DNA of 64,000 nt. It comes from Erythrobacter sp. BLCC-B19. GTDB lineage: Bacteria > Pseudomonadota > Alphaproteobacteria > Sphingomonadales > Sphingomonadaceae. Shown in pieces: positions 47,867 through 56,748 of the stretch. Positions within the stretch are counted from its first letter, which is position 1. The number at the start of each line of letters is the position of its first letter. The position numbers and the translations under genes were made by a program. Under the pieces are notes generated by a model. The model was not told the DNA's origin and did not search any database. It worked only from the letters and a program-made list of their open reading frames with translations. The DNA is taken from the NCBI RefSeq assembly GCF_028621955.1, contig NZ_CP117516.1:2192001-2256000 (forward strand), given 5' to 3'.

Positions 47867-49200
47867 TGGCATCCAAGCCCGCCAGCCCGCGCCGTCTTGC
47901 CCGCACTTACGCGGCGGTGAACATCGGGTCGTTCCGCATCTCGGCGATGATCATGGGCGAGACCGAGAATGGCGACTTGCAGGTGCTCGGTTCGGGCCAC
48001 CGGGCCAGTGCCGGGGTCAAACGCGGCTATGTCACCGACATGACCGCCGCCGCCCATGCGATCCGTGACGCCGTCGAACGCGCGGAAAAGAGCGCCAGCA
48101 CGCCGGTGCGCTCCGTCTGGATCGCCTGCGCCGGTGCAGGGCTGGCGAGCCATGTGGTATCGGTCGATATCGAGATCGGCGGGGGGCGGATCGAGGACGA
48201 GGACGTCGAGGCGCTGCTGATCGAGGCGCAGGACATGATCCAGCCCGATGGCCGCAAGGTGCTCCACGCCCAGCCGGCCCATTACACCCTTGATGGCGCG
48301 CACGGCGTCGCCAATCCGCGCGGGCTTCATGCCGAGCGGTTGGGGGTCGATATCCACGTCATGCTCGCTGACGGTGCGCCGGTCAGGAACCTCACCGAAG
48401 CGGTGCAGAATGCGCATCTCGATGTCGAGGGCGTGGTTGCAGCGCCGCTCGCCGCAGGACACGCCTGCCTGACACCCGAGGAGCGCGAGCTGGGTGTGGC
48501 GCTGGTCGAGATCGGGGCCGACATCACCAATGTCGCGGTGTTTGCGGGCGGGATGCTGCTGGGCCTCCATGCCGTGCCGATGGGATCGGGGTCGATCACC
48601 GATGCGATCGCGTCGAGCTTCGGCATCCGCCGCAGCCAGGCCGAACGGCTGAAATGCGTGGCAGGCTCGGCGATTGCGAGCCCGGCCGATCACCGCGAGC
48701 TGATCCCGGTCAGCGGGCCGGGCGAGATGGTCGGCGAGGGCGGGGAGGCTGCCGTCGCAGGCCCGCTCGCGCGCGGGGCCGATGACAAGAACCGGATCGT
48801 GCGCGCAGAGCTGATCGCGGTGGTCACCCAGCAGCTGTCGGTGCTGACGGGCGAGATCGGCAAGGCGCTGAAGACGATGGGCTTTGCCGGCCCGCGCGCG
48901 GGGCAGGTGGTGCTCACCGGCGGCGGGGCAGAGCTTGCCGGGATGGCGGACTTCATGCAGGGCGCGCTTGGCCAGCCGGTGCGGCTGGGCCGACCGCCGC
49001 AGCTCACCGGTATGCCCGAGGCCCATCATGCGCCCGGCTTTGCGACGCTGGCAGGCCTGTGCCTCTACGCTGCCGAAGACCCGATCGATATCCGTGCAGT
49101 CGGCGCCAAGCGCGGCGGAGTCTATCGCCCGTTCACCCGCGAACAAGGCCTGTGGGCCTATGTCCAGCGGCTGCTGCGGTCGTTGCGCGAGTATTTCTAG
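47866..49200 (+). CDS. ftsA: cell division protein FtsA
   Basis: A 444-residue actin-like protein tethering FtsZ to the membrane. It has VNIGSFRISAMI as phosphate-1 loop, a 1C-domain region, LVEIGADITNVAVF as phosphate-2, and VVLTGGGAELAGM as the adenosine motif. The C-terminus ends in a basic amphipathic helix (WAYVQRLLRSLREYF), the membrane-targeting sequence. It overlaps the ftsQ stop (TGATG). A 155-bp gap with its own signals separates it from ftsZ. Confidence 0.96.
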   Translation: MASKPASPRRLARTYAAVNIGSFRISAMIMGETENGDLQVLGSGHRASAGVKRGYVTDMTAAAHAIRDAVERAEKSASTPVRSVWIACAGAGLASHVVSVDIEIGGGRIEDEDVEALLIEAQDMIQPDGRKVLHAQPAHYTLDGAHGVANPRGLHAERLGVDIHVMLADGAPVRNLTEAVQNAHLDVEGVVAAPLAAGHACLTPEERELGVALVEIGADITNVAVFAGGMLLGLHAVPMGSGSITDAIASSFGIRRSQAERLKCVAGSAIASPADHRELIPVSGPGEMVGEGGEAAVAGPLARGADDKNRIVRAELIAVVTQQLSVLTGEIGKALKTMGFAGPRAGQVVLTGGGAELAGMADFMQGALGQPVRLGRPPQLTGMPEAHHAPGFATLAGLCLYAAEDPIDIRAVGAKRGGVYRPFTREQGLWAYVQRLLRSLREYF

Positions 49201-49317
49201 CGGTGCCGTAGGGGCGCGCCCGGTGTCATTTTCCGACCTTGCGCTGTGGATAAGGGCTCTGTCGGTATAAAATGTACACCTTGATTATGTCAGAGACGCT
49301 AAATGCGGGAGGATAGC

Positions 49318-49356
49318 ATGAGAAATCCCTGCCCCCGCACCTGGAGGACAAGCTGA
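49318..49356 (+). CDS. 12-codon leader ORF upstream of ftsZ
   Basis: ATG at 49318, preceded by GGGAGGA at good spacing, opens a frame encoding [12 protein letters not shown]. Its TGA stop overlaps the ftsZ ATG (TGATG), and the ftsZ ribosome site CTGGAGG lies inside the leader. The arrangement would couple ftsZ translation to that of the leader. It is too short for coding statistics; the support is the ribosome site and the exact overlap. Confidence 0.45.
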   Translation: MRNPCPRTWRTS

Positions 49357-51074
49357 TGAGCATCAATATCGGACCCGCAGCGAGCGACGATCTGCGCCCG
49401 CGCATCACCGTCATCGGGATCGGCGGGGCCGGGGGCAACGCGATTGCCAACATGATTGCTGCCGAGATCGAGGGTGTCGAGTTCATAGTCGCCAACACCG
49501 ATGCTCAGGCGCTCAGCACCTCGCCTGCCGAAAAGCGCATCCAGCTTGGCCCGGACATCACCGGCGGCCTCGGCGCAGGCGCGCGGCCTGAAGTGGGCAA
49601 GGCGGCCGCGGAAGAAACCGTCGCGGAAATCGAAAAGGCGCTCGAAGGCGTCAATATGTGCTTCATCGCAGCCGGCATGGGCGGGGGCACCGGCACCGGC
49701 GCCGCGCCTGTCATCGCCGAAGCCGCGCGCCGCATGGGCGTGCTGACCGTGGGCGTCGTCACCAAGCCGTTCCTGTTCGAAGGCACCCGCCGGATGCGCG
49801 CCGCCGAGGCCGGGATCGACGAGCTTCAGCAGCACGTCGACACGCTGATCGTCATTCCCAACCAGAACCTGTTCCTCGTCGCCAAGGCGGAGACCACCTT
49901 CAAGGAAGCCTTCCAGCTGGCTGACGAAGTGCTCCAGCAGGGCGTGCGTTCGATCACCGACCTGATGGTCATGCCCGGCCTCATCAACCTCGACTTTGCC
50001 GACGTGCGCTCGGTGATGAGCGAGATGGGCAAGGCGATGATGGGCACGGGCGAGGGCGAGGGCGAGAACCGCGCGCTCGACGCGGCGGAGCAGGCGATCG
50101 CCAACCCGCTGCTCGACGGCGTCAGCATGGCCGGCGCCAAGGGCGTCATCATCTCGATCATCGGCGGCGAGGATATGCGCCTGCTCGAAGTCGACGAGGC
50201 CGCCAATCACATCCGCGAGCTGGTGGATGAGGATGCGAACATCATCTGGGGTTCGGCCTTCAACCCCGACCTCAAGGGCAAGATCCGCGTTTCGGTGGTC
50301 GCGACGGGCATCGAGCAGAGCGCCATCGGCCATATTGATCGTTCGCAGCCGGTTTCGCTCGGCGGGGCGCGCGCGCCCAAGCGGCCGGTGCTGGAGCTCT
50401 CGGATGACGAAGGGCTGAGCGCGCTTCCGCCGGTCGAGCCAGCCCCTGCGCCGACCTCCGACTATGGCTTTGCGCCTCCGGCAGCCGCGGCTGCCACCGC
50501 TTCGGTCAGCTATGACGACGACACGCTCGATCTCGGCGCGATGGACGAGGACGAGGACGAAGACGACGGTGTCACGCCGACCCCGTTCGATCTCACCGGG
50601 ATGCAGGCCGGGGACGATTACGGCGACGAGTATGAGGATGATGTCGATGACATCGTCGATCCGCTCGCAGGCCTGCGCGGCGCGGATGATGGTGCGGGTT
50701 TCGGTTACGGCGCGGGTTCCGCCACGCCGACCGCCGACGAGGATGACGGGACGCTCGACCTCGGCGATGTCTATGAGCCTGCCGGCCCCGAACAGGACGA
50801 TCTGCTCGCCAGCGCCGACCGTCTGGCAGCGGAAGACCGCCCGGTTGAAGCCAAGCTCGGCGGCGGCCGTCGCCGCGCCTTGCTCGGCGGTGGGGGTGAC
50901 GAAGGCGGCAGCGGCGGTGGCGGCGGCGCGGGGGGCGGCAGCACCCTGTTCGAGCGCATGGCCAACCTGTCGCGCAGCACCTCGCGCGATGACGAAGAGG
51001 ATGAAGACGGCGACGGCGAGGACAGCCCGGCTCTCAGCATTCCGCGCTTTCTCGGCCGCCAGAACAACCAGTAA
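49356..51074 (+). CDS. ftsZ: cell division GTPase FtsZ
   Basis: A 572-residue tubulin-like GTPase forming the Z ring. GTP-binding [10 protein letters not shown] (21-30), tubulin signature GGGTGTG (109-115) and the synergy region [11 protein letters not shown] are intact. The GTPase core ends near residue 320. A long acidic, Gly/Asp/Glu-rich linker of roughly 230 residues follows, then the conserved C-terminal peptide IPRFLGRQ that binds FtsA. The long linker is a known trait of alphaproteobacterial FtsZ. CTGGAGG lies upstream of the ATG. Confidence 0.98.
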   Translation: MSINIGPAASDDLRPRITVIGIGGAGGNAIANMIAAEIEGVEFIVANTDAQALSTSPAEKRIQLGPDITGGLGAGARPEVGKAAAEETVAEIEKALEGVNMCFIAAGMGGGTGTGAAPVIAEAARRMGVLTVGVVTKPFLFEGTRRMRAAEAGIDELQQHVDTLIVIPNQNLFLVAKAETTFKEAFQLADEVLQQGVRSITDLMVMPGLINLDFADVRSVMSEMGKAMMGTGEGEGENRALDAAEQAIANPLLDGVSMAGAKGVIISIIGGEDMRLLEVDEAANHIRELVDEDANIIWGSAFNPDLKGKIRVSVVATGIEQSAIGHIDRSQPVSLGGARAPKRPVLELSDDEGLSALPPVEPAPAPTSDYGFAPPAAAAATASVSYDDDTLDLGAMDEDEDEDDGVTPTPFDLTGMQAGDDYGDEYEDDVDDIVDPLAGLRGADDGAGFGYGAGSATPTADEDDGTLDLGDVYEPAGPEQDDLLASADRLAAEDRPVEAKLGGGRRRALLGGGGDEGGSGGGGGAGGGSTLFERMANLSRSTSRDDEEDEDGDGEDSPALSIPRFLGRQNNQ

Positions 51075-51164
51075 TCCGCCATCTGGCGCGCGCCCGGCGC
51101 TGCTGGCCGCGCGCGCCGCGCCTGCCTCTGGCGGGTGACGGTGAGCACGTTAGAGCCGGAAGCC

Positions 51165-52583
51165 ATGGTGTCGCGCTTGTCCCTCACGCTTGGTCTGTTG
51201 ATCGGCACGGCCGCCGTGCCGCTGGCCGCGCAGGAGACCGTCTCGCAGCCGGTGGTGCAGGCCTTGCCAGCGCCCGAGGTGCAGCGGTTGAACCGCGCGC
51301 TGGTGGAACTCGCCAAGGCGCCCCGCGACAGGGATGCGCTGATCGAGGCCGGGCAGGCCGCGCTTGGCGTCGATGATCTTGAAGCGGCGATCGGCTTTTT
51401 TGGCCGCGCGGCTGAGATTGATCCGGGCAACCCGATCGTGGCGCAGGGTCTGGGCTCTGTCTATCTGCGCGCCGGCCGTGCGGGCGAAGCTCTGGTGCAG
51501 TTCGAGCGCGCGCTCGCTGGCGGTGCGGATGAGCGACTGCTGCTCCCCGATCAGGCGCTGACGCTCGATCTGGTGGGCGAGAACGCTGCGGCCCAGGGCG
51601 CCTATGCCCGCGCGCTCGTGCTCGATCCCGAGAATGACGAGGCCCGCCGACGGCTGGCGGTCAGCTATGCCATCTCGGGTAACCGCGCCCGCTTTGAAGA
51701 AACGCTGCGCCCGCTGCTCGATCGGCGCGACATGGCCGCGCAGCGCGCCCGCGCCTTTGGCCTTGCCATCATGGGCGAGAGCGACCGGGCGGCGGCGATT
51801 GTCGAGCAGGTGATGCCGCGCGATCTGGCGACCCGGCTGGTGCCCTATCTCGGCTATATGCCGCGCCTCACCAAGCCGCAGCAGGCCGCGGCTGCCAATC
51901 TCGGACTGTTTCCGCGCGCGGCTGATATCGGGCGCGACGATCCGCGGCTGGCGCGCTTTGCTGCCGAGGAGCGCGCCGAGTCCCGCCTCGCGCCGGCCGG
52001 CCCGCCGCTCGACGCGCGCCCTGCGACCCCCGCACCCGTTACCACACCGGCGCCTGCCGCCGCGCGGGTCGCGACGGTCACGCCCGTTGCGGTCAGCGCG
52101 GCTCCGCCACCTGCGCCCGCGCCGCAGCCGCGCGTGGCCGATGCCTTTGCCGATCTCCTCGCCGCGCCACTGCCCGAGGCGCGGGTGAGCGGCGATGCAG
52201 TCGATCTGTCGCGAATCGCGATCAAGCGCGAGGCACCGCCGCCACCCGTCGCCAAGCCTGCTGCGGAGAAGACGGCCGAGAAGGCCAAGCCCAAGGAGCC
52301 GGCCAAGCCCGTCCACCCCAGCCGCGTGTGGGTGCAGGTGGCAACCGGCAAGAACCTCAAGGCGCTGGGGCTCGACTGGAAGAAGATTGCCCAGAAGGGC
52401 GGCGCGCCGCTCGCCAAGCTCAAGCCCTTCACGACCCGCTGGGGTGAGGCCAACCGCCTGCTGGCCGGGCCGCTGGACAATCGCGAGAAGGCTCAGGCGC
52501 TAGTGCGCGAGCTGAAGGCCAAGGGACTTGACACCTTCATGTATGTCAGCCCCGAAGGCGAGGAAATTCAGCCGATTAAGTGA
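51165..52583 (+). CDS. exported TPR protein with SPOR-like C-terminus
   Basis: A 472-residue protein with a signal peptide (RLSLTLGLLIGTAAVPLAAQ). TPR-like helices run from about residue 30 to 170 (DLEAAIGFFGRAAEIDPGNP, GEALVQFERAL). An Ala/Pro-rich and then Lys-rich linker (VAKPAAEKTAEKAKPKEP) follows. The C-terminus (WVQVATGKNLKALG...TRWGEANRLLAGPLDNREKAQALVRELKAKG) fits a SPOR domain, which binds denuded septal glycan. Next to ftsZ, a septal role is plausible. A GTG at 51135 is an alternative start. Confidence 0.8.
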   Translation: MVSRLSLTLGLLIGTAAVPLAAQETVSQPVVQALPAPEVQRLNRALVELAKAPRDRDALIEAGQAALGVDDLEAAIGFFGRAAEIDPGNPIVAQGLGSVYLRAGRAGEALVQFERALAGGADERLLLPDQALTLDLVGENAAAQGAYARALVLDPENDEARRRLAVSYAISGNRARFEETLRPLLDRRDMAAQRARAFGLAIMGESDRAAAIVEQVMPRDLATRLVPYLGYMPRLTKPQQAAAANLGLFPRAADIGRDDPRLARFAAEERAESRLAPAGPPLDARPATPAPVTTPAPAAARVATVTPVAVSAAPPPAPAPQPRVADAFADLLAAPLPEARVSGDAVDLSRIAIKREAPPPPVAKPAAEKTAEKAKPKEPAKPVHPSRVWVQVATGKNLKALGLDWKKIAQKGGAPLAKLKPFTTRWGEANRLLAGPLDNREKAQALVRELKAKGLDTFMYVSPEGEEIQPIK

Positions 52584-52608
52584 GGGTTCCGGCTCGTCCC
52601 CCACTTTC

Positions 52609-52630
52609 TTTGCACAGGCTTTGCACAGGC
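52609..52630 (+). repeat. two tandem copies of an 11-bp repeat
   Basis: TTTGCACAGGC occurs twice head to tail, followed by TTGTCTGG, in the gap between the TPR/SPOR and YbjN-like genes. The role is unknown. Confidence 0.6.
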
Positions 52631-52741
52631 TTGTCTGGTTCTCCCCAGCCGCTCCGATGCGGGTGATTGCCAAGCGCGGGGAAACGCGTCCACACGTTCG
52701 CCAATGGTGCTCACGACCCCCTCCCGCCCGAACGCCCGCCG

Positions 52742-53248
52742 ATGAGAGCGCACGACATGGACTATTCCGCCGAGGACGATGCCGCCCCCGTCGAAATGCT
52801 CGCCAGCCTGTTCGCCGCGCGCGGGTGGCCGTGCGAGCTGGTCTCGGACGACGAGATGACCGGCGAGGTGCAGGGCAGCTGGGCCAATTACCAGCTGCGC
52901 GCGATCTGGCGGGCAGAGGACGGCGTGCTCCAGTTCCTGTGCCTGCCCGACATCCGCGTCACCGACGACAAGCGCGCGGCGGCGTATGAGTTGCTGTGTC
53001 TCGTCAACGAGCAGATGTGGCTCGGGCATTTCGACATCTGGTCGAACGGCGATGTGCTGCTCTACCGCCACGGCGCGCTGCTCGGCGATCACGGGCGCTT
53101 GAGCCTCGACATGGCGCAGGCGCTGGTCGAAAGCGCGATCGACGAGTGCGACCGCTTCTACCCCGCGTTCCAGTTCGTGCTGTGGGGCGGCAAGACCCCG
53201 CGCGCGGCGCTGGAAGCGGCGATGGTCGACGCGGCGGGCGAGGCCTGA
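52742..53248 (+). CDS. YbjN domain protein
   Basis: A 168-residue soluble protein of the YbjN family, a fold related to type III secretion chaperones. Recognisable parts are PVEMLASLFAARGWPCE, the ANYQLRAIWRAEDGVLQFLC strand region, LLCLVNEQMWLGHFDIW and MAQALVESAIDECDRFYPAFQFVLWGG. Start at 52742 (MRAHDMDYS) or 52757 (MDYS). It precedes proC by 13 bases; both genes are often neighbours in this group. The function in these bacteria is not established. Confidence 0.85.
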   Translation: MRAHDMDYSAEDDAAPVEMLASLFAARGWPCELVSDDEMTGEVQGSWANYQLRAIWRAEDGVLQFLCLPDIRVTDDKRAAAYELLCLVNEQMWLGHFDIWSNGDVLLYRHGALLGDHGRLSLDMAQALVESAIDECDRFYPAFQFVLWGGKTPRAALEAAMVDAAGEA

Positions 53249-53261
53249 GCGCGAGGCTGCC

Positions 53262-54053
53262 ATGAGCCACCTCCTCATCATCGGTTGCGGCAATATGGGC
53301 GGAGCGATGCTCGCCGGATGGTTGGCGGCAGGTGTGTCTGCTGGCCAGTTCAGCGTGCTCGATCCGGCCTTGCCCGAAGCCCCGGCAGGCGTGGCGCTTT
53401 ATCGTGATGCCGCCGAAGTGCCGGGTGTGCATGATGCTGTGCTCCTCGGGTTCAAGCCGCAGCAATTGGGCGCCTTGGGGCCGGGCTTGCAGGGGTTGAC
53501 GGCGGGTCGGACGGTGTTCTCGCTGCTCGCCGGGATCACGCTCGATCAGCTCGCTGCGGCCTTTCCGCAAGGCGCGGGCCATGTGCGGGTGATGCCCAAC
53601 CTTGCCGCGCGGATCAACAAGTCGCCGGTGATCCTCAGCCAGCGCGGGCTGGACGAGCCTGCGCGCACCGCCGCCTTCGCGCTGTTCGACCAGCTCGGCA
53701 GCGCGGTGTGGCTTGAGGACGAGGCGCAGTTCGATCTTGTCACCGCGCTCGCCGGATCGGGGCCGGGCTTCGTCTATCGCTTCATCGACGCGCTCGCTGG
53801 CGCGGCCACCGACCTCGGGCTGGATCAAGGCACTGCGTCGGCACTGGCGCTCGCCACGGTCGAGGGGGCTGCCGCGCTTGCCGCTGCCTCCGACGCAGCG
53901 CCCGCGACGCTCGCTGACCGCGTGGCCAGCCCCGGCGGCATGACCCGCGAAGGATTGAATGTGCTCGATGAGGGGCAAGCGCTGCGCCGCCTGCTCACCG
54001 CGACCTTGCGGGCCACCGCCGACAAGGGCGCAGCGCTCTCGAAGGGTGGTTAA
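53262..54053 (+). CDS. proC: pyrroline-5-carboxylate reductase
   Basis: A 263-residue NADPH-dependent enzyme finishing proline synthesis. It has the Rossmann motif IGCGNMGGAML (7-17), GFKPQQL, VRVMPNLAARIN, VTALAGSGPGFVYRFIDAL and the C-terminal VASPGGMTREGL. All family signatures are intact. proB lies 7 kb downstream in the same direction but in another operon. Confidence 0.96.
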   Translation: MSHLLIIGCGNMGGAMLAGWLAAGVSAGQFSVLDPALPEAPAGVALYRDAAEVPGVHDAVLLGFKPQQLGALGPGLQGLTAGRTVFSLLAGITLDQLAAAFPQGAGHVRVMPNLAARINKSPVILSQRGLDEPARTAAFALFDQLGSAVWLEDEAQFDLVTALAGSGPGFVYRFIDALAGAATDLGLDQGTASALALATVEGAAALAAASDAAPATLADRVASPGGMTREGLNVLDEGQALRRLLTATLRATADKGAALSKGG

Positions 54054-54063
54054 GATTAACGGC

Positions 54064-54077
54064 TGTTCAGCTGAACA
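54064..54077. promoter_or_regulatory. perfect 14-bp palindrome TGTTCAGCTGAACA
   Basis: It lies immediately after proC and 28 bp before the heat-shock-like promoter. Its GTTC-N4-GAAC form does not match the alphaproteobacterial LexA site (GTTC-N7-GTTC). It is a candidate operator for an unknown regulator. Confidence 0.4.
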
Positions 54078-54104
54078 AATTGCACCCTTTGCAAGCCGGT
54101 TTCG

Positions 54105-54134
54105 CTTGAAAAGCCCGAACGAAACCCCGATATT
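54105..54134 (+). promoter_or_regulatory. sigma-32-like heat-shock promoter
   Basis: CTTGAAA (54105-54111), a 13-base spacer and CCCCGATATT (54125-54134) match the RpoH consensus CTTGAAA / CCCCATNTA closely. The predicted start lies near 54141, directly before a GAGCGCGG / CCGCGCTC hairpin (54147-54169) in the leader of the Bax-inhibitor-1 family gene. Confidence 0.65.
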
Positions 54135-54195
54135 CCCCCCATTGGAGAGCGCGGGCTTTTTCCGCGCTCCAAGATGAAAGGCTAAGGGTTTCACA

Positions 54196-54939
54196 ATGGC
54201 TGACTGGAATGACTCCTCGCGCAATGCGCAGCGGTTTGGCTCCGTGCCCCGCGCCGGAGGCGATGTCACCGGGCGCGTGAGCTTTGACGAGGGCCTGCGC
54301 AAGCATATGCTTGCGATCTACAACTACATGACCTCGGGCATCCTGCTGACCGGGATCGTCGCGCTGCTGGCGTTCAACAGCGGCATGGCTGAAACGATTC
54401 ACTTCAGCGCCCTGCGCTGGGTGGTGGGCCTGTCGCCGCTCGCGATCGTCTTCGCGATGAGTTTTGGCGCCAACCGCTTCAGCACCGGCACGCTCCAGCT
54501 GATGTTCTGGGCCTTCGCGGTGCTGATGGGTCTGTCGCTGTCGTCGATCTTCCTGGTCTTCACCGGTAGCTCGATCGCCACGACCTTCTTCGCCACGGCG
54601 GCGGCCTTTGCCGGCCTGTCGCTGTTTGGCTACACCACGAAGAAGAGCCTGTCGGGCATGGGCAGCTTCCTGATCATGGGCGTGATCGGCCTGATCGTCG
54701 CCTCGCTGATCAACCTGTTCCTGCAGAGCCCGGCGTTCTACTACGCGATCAGCTTCATCGGCGTGCTGATCTTCGCAGGCCTCACCGCCTATGACACGCA
54801 GCGGCTGAAGGAAGAATACCAGTATCTGCGCAACACCGAATTCGCGGGCAAGGCCGTGATCCTCGGCGCGCTGACGCTGTATCTGGACTTCATCAATATG
54901 TTCCAGTTCCTGCTCAGCTTCCTCGGCAACCGCGAGTAA
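54196..54939 (+). CDS. Bax inhibitor-1/YccA family membrane protein
   Basis: A 247-residue protein with seven membrane segments after a 45-residue polar N-terminus. Family marks are the FDEGLRKHMLAIYNYM start of the domain and the C-terminal ITFAGLTAYDTQ-like stretch (IFAGLTAYDTQRLKE) with conserved Asp. Relatives act as Ca leak channels or, like YccA, as FtsH substrates and modulators. A heat-shock-like promoter upstream fits the FtsH link. It is monocistronic with a terminator after it. Confidence 0.93.
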   Translation: MADWNDSSRNAQRFGSVPRAGGDVTGRVSFDEGLRKHMLAIYNYMTSGILLTGIVALLAFNSGMAETIHFSALRWVVGLSPLAIVFAMSFGANRFSTGTLQLMFWAFAVLMGLSLSSIFLVFTGSSIATTFFATAAAFAGLSLFGYTTKKSLSGMGSFLIMGVIGLIVASLINLFLQSPAFYYAISFIGVLIFAGLTAYDTQRLKEEYQYLRNTEFAGKAVILGALTLYLDFINMFQFLLSFLGNRE

Positions 54940-54985
54940 GCCTGCGGCCTGATCAGGCCACGGATCGAAGATGTTGAAATGTCGG

Positions 54986-55020
54986 ATGCCCGGAGCCTTC
55001 CTGAGGTTCCGGGCATTTGC
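54986..55020 (+). terminator. terminator after the Bax-inhibitor-1 family gene
   Basis: Stem ATGCCCGGA / TCCGGGCAT with a 13-base loop is followed by TTGCTTTG. A 14-bp palindrome GGCCTGATCAGGCC lies just before it at about 54946-54959. Confidence 0.65.
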
Positions 55021-55129
55021 TTTGTAAGGCGAGGCAGCTATCGCCGTGCCCTTAAGGCTGGAGCAAGCCGGGGCGTCCCATTCTGGTCGCCAAGCGGCAG
55101 CACAGACACGCAGCAGGAGAGATGTTTCA

Positions 55130-56047
55130 ATGAGCGCGGCCTCGCACACGCCCGATACCACGCCCGCCGGCACCACGATCCGCACGCCGTTCGGCCTTGC
55201 GATCACCACGCTTGCGGTGGGCAGCGCGCTGCTGGCAGCCTGCGCCACGCCTGCACCGCCTCCGCCCCCGCCCCCGCCGCCGCCGCCTCCGGCACCGGTG
55301 GCTGTGGTCGAAGCCGTGCCCTATCGCCCGCTCCCTCCTGGCGGCGCGCATTATGTGATGGACGTGCCCGCGCGCGGGCCTGACGGGCGGCGCATCACCG
55401 TCAACAGCGACCTCAGCGACGATCAGCTGGTCTGGAACCTGCGCTCGGCCTGGAACGTCGCCGCGCTCAATTGCAACGCGCCCGAATACGAGCCGATCGT
55501 CGAGGGCTATCGCACCTTCCTCAACAAGAACGTCAAGTCGCTGAAGGCGGTCAACGACCGGCTGGAGAAGAAATACGCCAGCAAGCACAGGGTGCGCCGC
55601 GATGCGATTGTCGCGCGCGATGCCTACACCACGCAGGTCTACAACTTCTTCGCCGAACCGGGCGCCCGTGCCGGCTTCTGCCGCGCGGTGCTCGATATGT
55701 CGAACCGCCTTGCCGTGGCTCCGGTGGCCGATCCGCTGGCGCTGGCGCGGGCGAATTTCGATGGCTTGCTGATGCCTTTCGAGCAGTTCTTCAACGAGTA
55801 TGAAGCCTATCAGCAGGCCTCGGCGGCGTGGGATGCCAAGTGGGGCGCGCAATATGGCCCCTCGCAGCCGGGCTGGGTCGCAGTGCAGCAGGCGCGCGCC
55901 GGACAGGTGCAGTCCGATATGGTGCAGACCGTGATCGACCCGGTCACCGGCCTGCCGGTTCCGGTCATCCCGGTGAACGAGGACGTCACCTCGCTCCCCG
56001 TGGTGCAGCCGATTGCGCCGCCTGCGGGTGGCAAGTCGGGCAAGTAG
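55130..56047 (+). CDS. proline-rich lipoprotein of unknown function
   Basis: A 305-residue protein starting at 55130 behind GGAGAG. A signal segment (GLAITTLAVGSALLAAC) with lipobox LAAC is followed by a run of 12 consecutive prolines, a rigid spacer away from the membrane. The mature domain is helical, with many Asn, Lys and aromatic residues (SDDQLVWNLRSAWNVAALNCN, ARAGFCRAVLDMSNRL). Two Cys could form a disulphide. The family is not recognised, but similar proteins are common in sphingomonads. Confidence 0.7.
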   Translation: MSAASHTPDTTPAGTTIRTPFGLAITTLAVGSALLAACATPAPPPPPPPPPPPPAPVAVVEAVPYRPLPPGGAHYVMDVPARGPDGRRITVNSDLSDDQLVWNLRSAWNVAALNCNAPEYEPIVEGYRTFLNKNVKSLKAVNDRLEKKYASKHRVRRDAIVARDAYTTQVYNFFAEPGARAGFCRAVLDMSNRLAVAPVADPLALARANFDGLLMPFEQFFNEYEAYQQASAAWDAKWGAQYGPSQPGWVAVQQARAGQVQSDMVQTVIDPVTGLPVPVIPVNEDVTSLPVVQPIAPPAGGKSGK

Positions 56048-56163
56048 CCCGCCGCCAGCGCGCATTTCGGGCAAAATCGGGCGTTGCAAGCACCCGCTCT
56101 TCCCGCTAATGCGCGCGCCTGCCCGCCGCCTTCCGGGACTGCGCGGTGCACGAAAACTGGAAC

Positions 56164-56239
<76 letters not shown>

Positions 56240-56252
56240 GTTAAACGCAAAA

Positions 56253-56283
56253 GGCCTTCCCACGATGGGGAAGGCTTTTTTGT
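56253..56283 (+). terminator. terminator after tRNA-Ala
   Basis: GCCTTCCC-ACGAT-GGGGAAGGC stem followed by six T and a further T run. A textbook factor-independent terminator. Confidence 0.9.
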
Positions 56284-56454
56284 TTTCGCCCTCAAGCGCC
56301 GGGCGCAGCGCGTCCGCGCTGCTTGGCTTTCCTCGCATAAGCTCGGGCGGCCGGTCGGCCTTGCGGCCCTTTGGGCCGTTATGGCGCCCTCATTCTTGGC
56401 AGCCTTTACACCGCTTGCCGTCAGCCTCGCCTGACGCTATCCACCTCCCCGCGC

Positions 56455-56625
56455 CAAGGTAACGGGAATGCGGTTCGATTCCGCAGCTGTCCCTGCAACT
56501 GTAAGCGGTGAGTGTGGGGTGCGCTCCCTTTTCGAAGGGCAGCCACTGGGGGTCTTCGGGCCATCCGGGAAGGCGAGCATCCCACGCGGCGATCCGTGAG
56601 CCAGGAGACCGACCGGGGCGTGTCG
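56455..56625 (+). promoter_or_regulatory. cobalamin riboswitch
   Basis: AdoCbl-type aptamer hallmarks appear in order: AAGGTAACGGGAA, GCAACTGTAAGCGG at 56495-56508, AGCCACTG at 56541-56548, GGGAAGGCGA near 56568, and the B12 box GTGAGCCAGGAGACC at 56596-56610. A hairpin at 56691-56720 (GGCCG...CGGCC arms) between aptamer and gene may be part of the expression platform. The btuB-like receptor gene follows. The 56284-56454 stretch before it holds only GC-rich sequence and presumably the promoter. Confidence 0.95.
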
Positions 56626-56748
56626 CTCTATGCCGGGTTCAGGGGTTGGCCAGGCGCGGAAACAGACTTTCGTTGTGAGCGACATCGCTGGGCCGTGGGG
56701 GATCGAAACCCCTCGCGGCCACCATGTTGCTGATGACGGGAGGAATCC

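Noticed and set aside
54064..54077. LexA box
   Set aside because: The GTTC-N4-GAAC arrangement differs from the alphaproteobacterial GTTC-N7-GTTC site.
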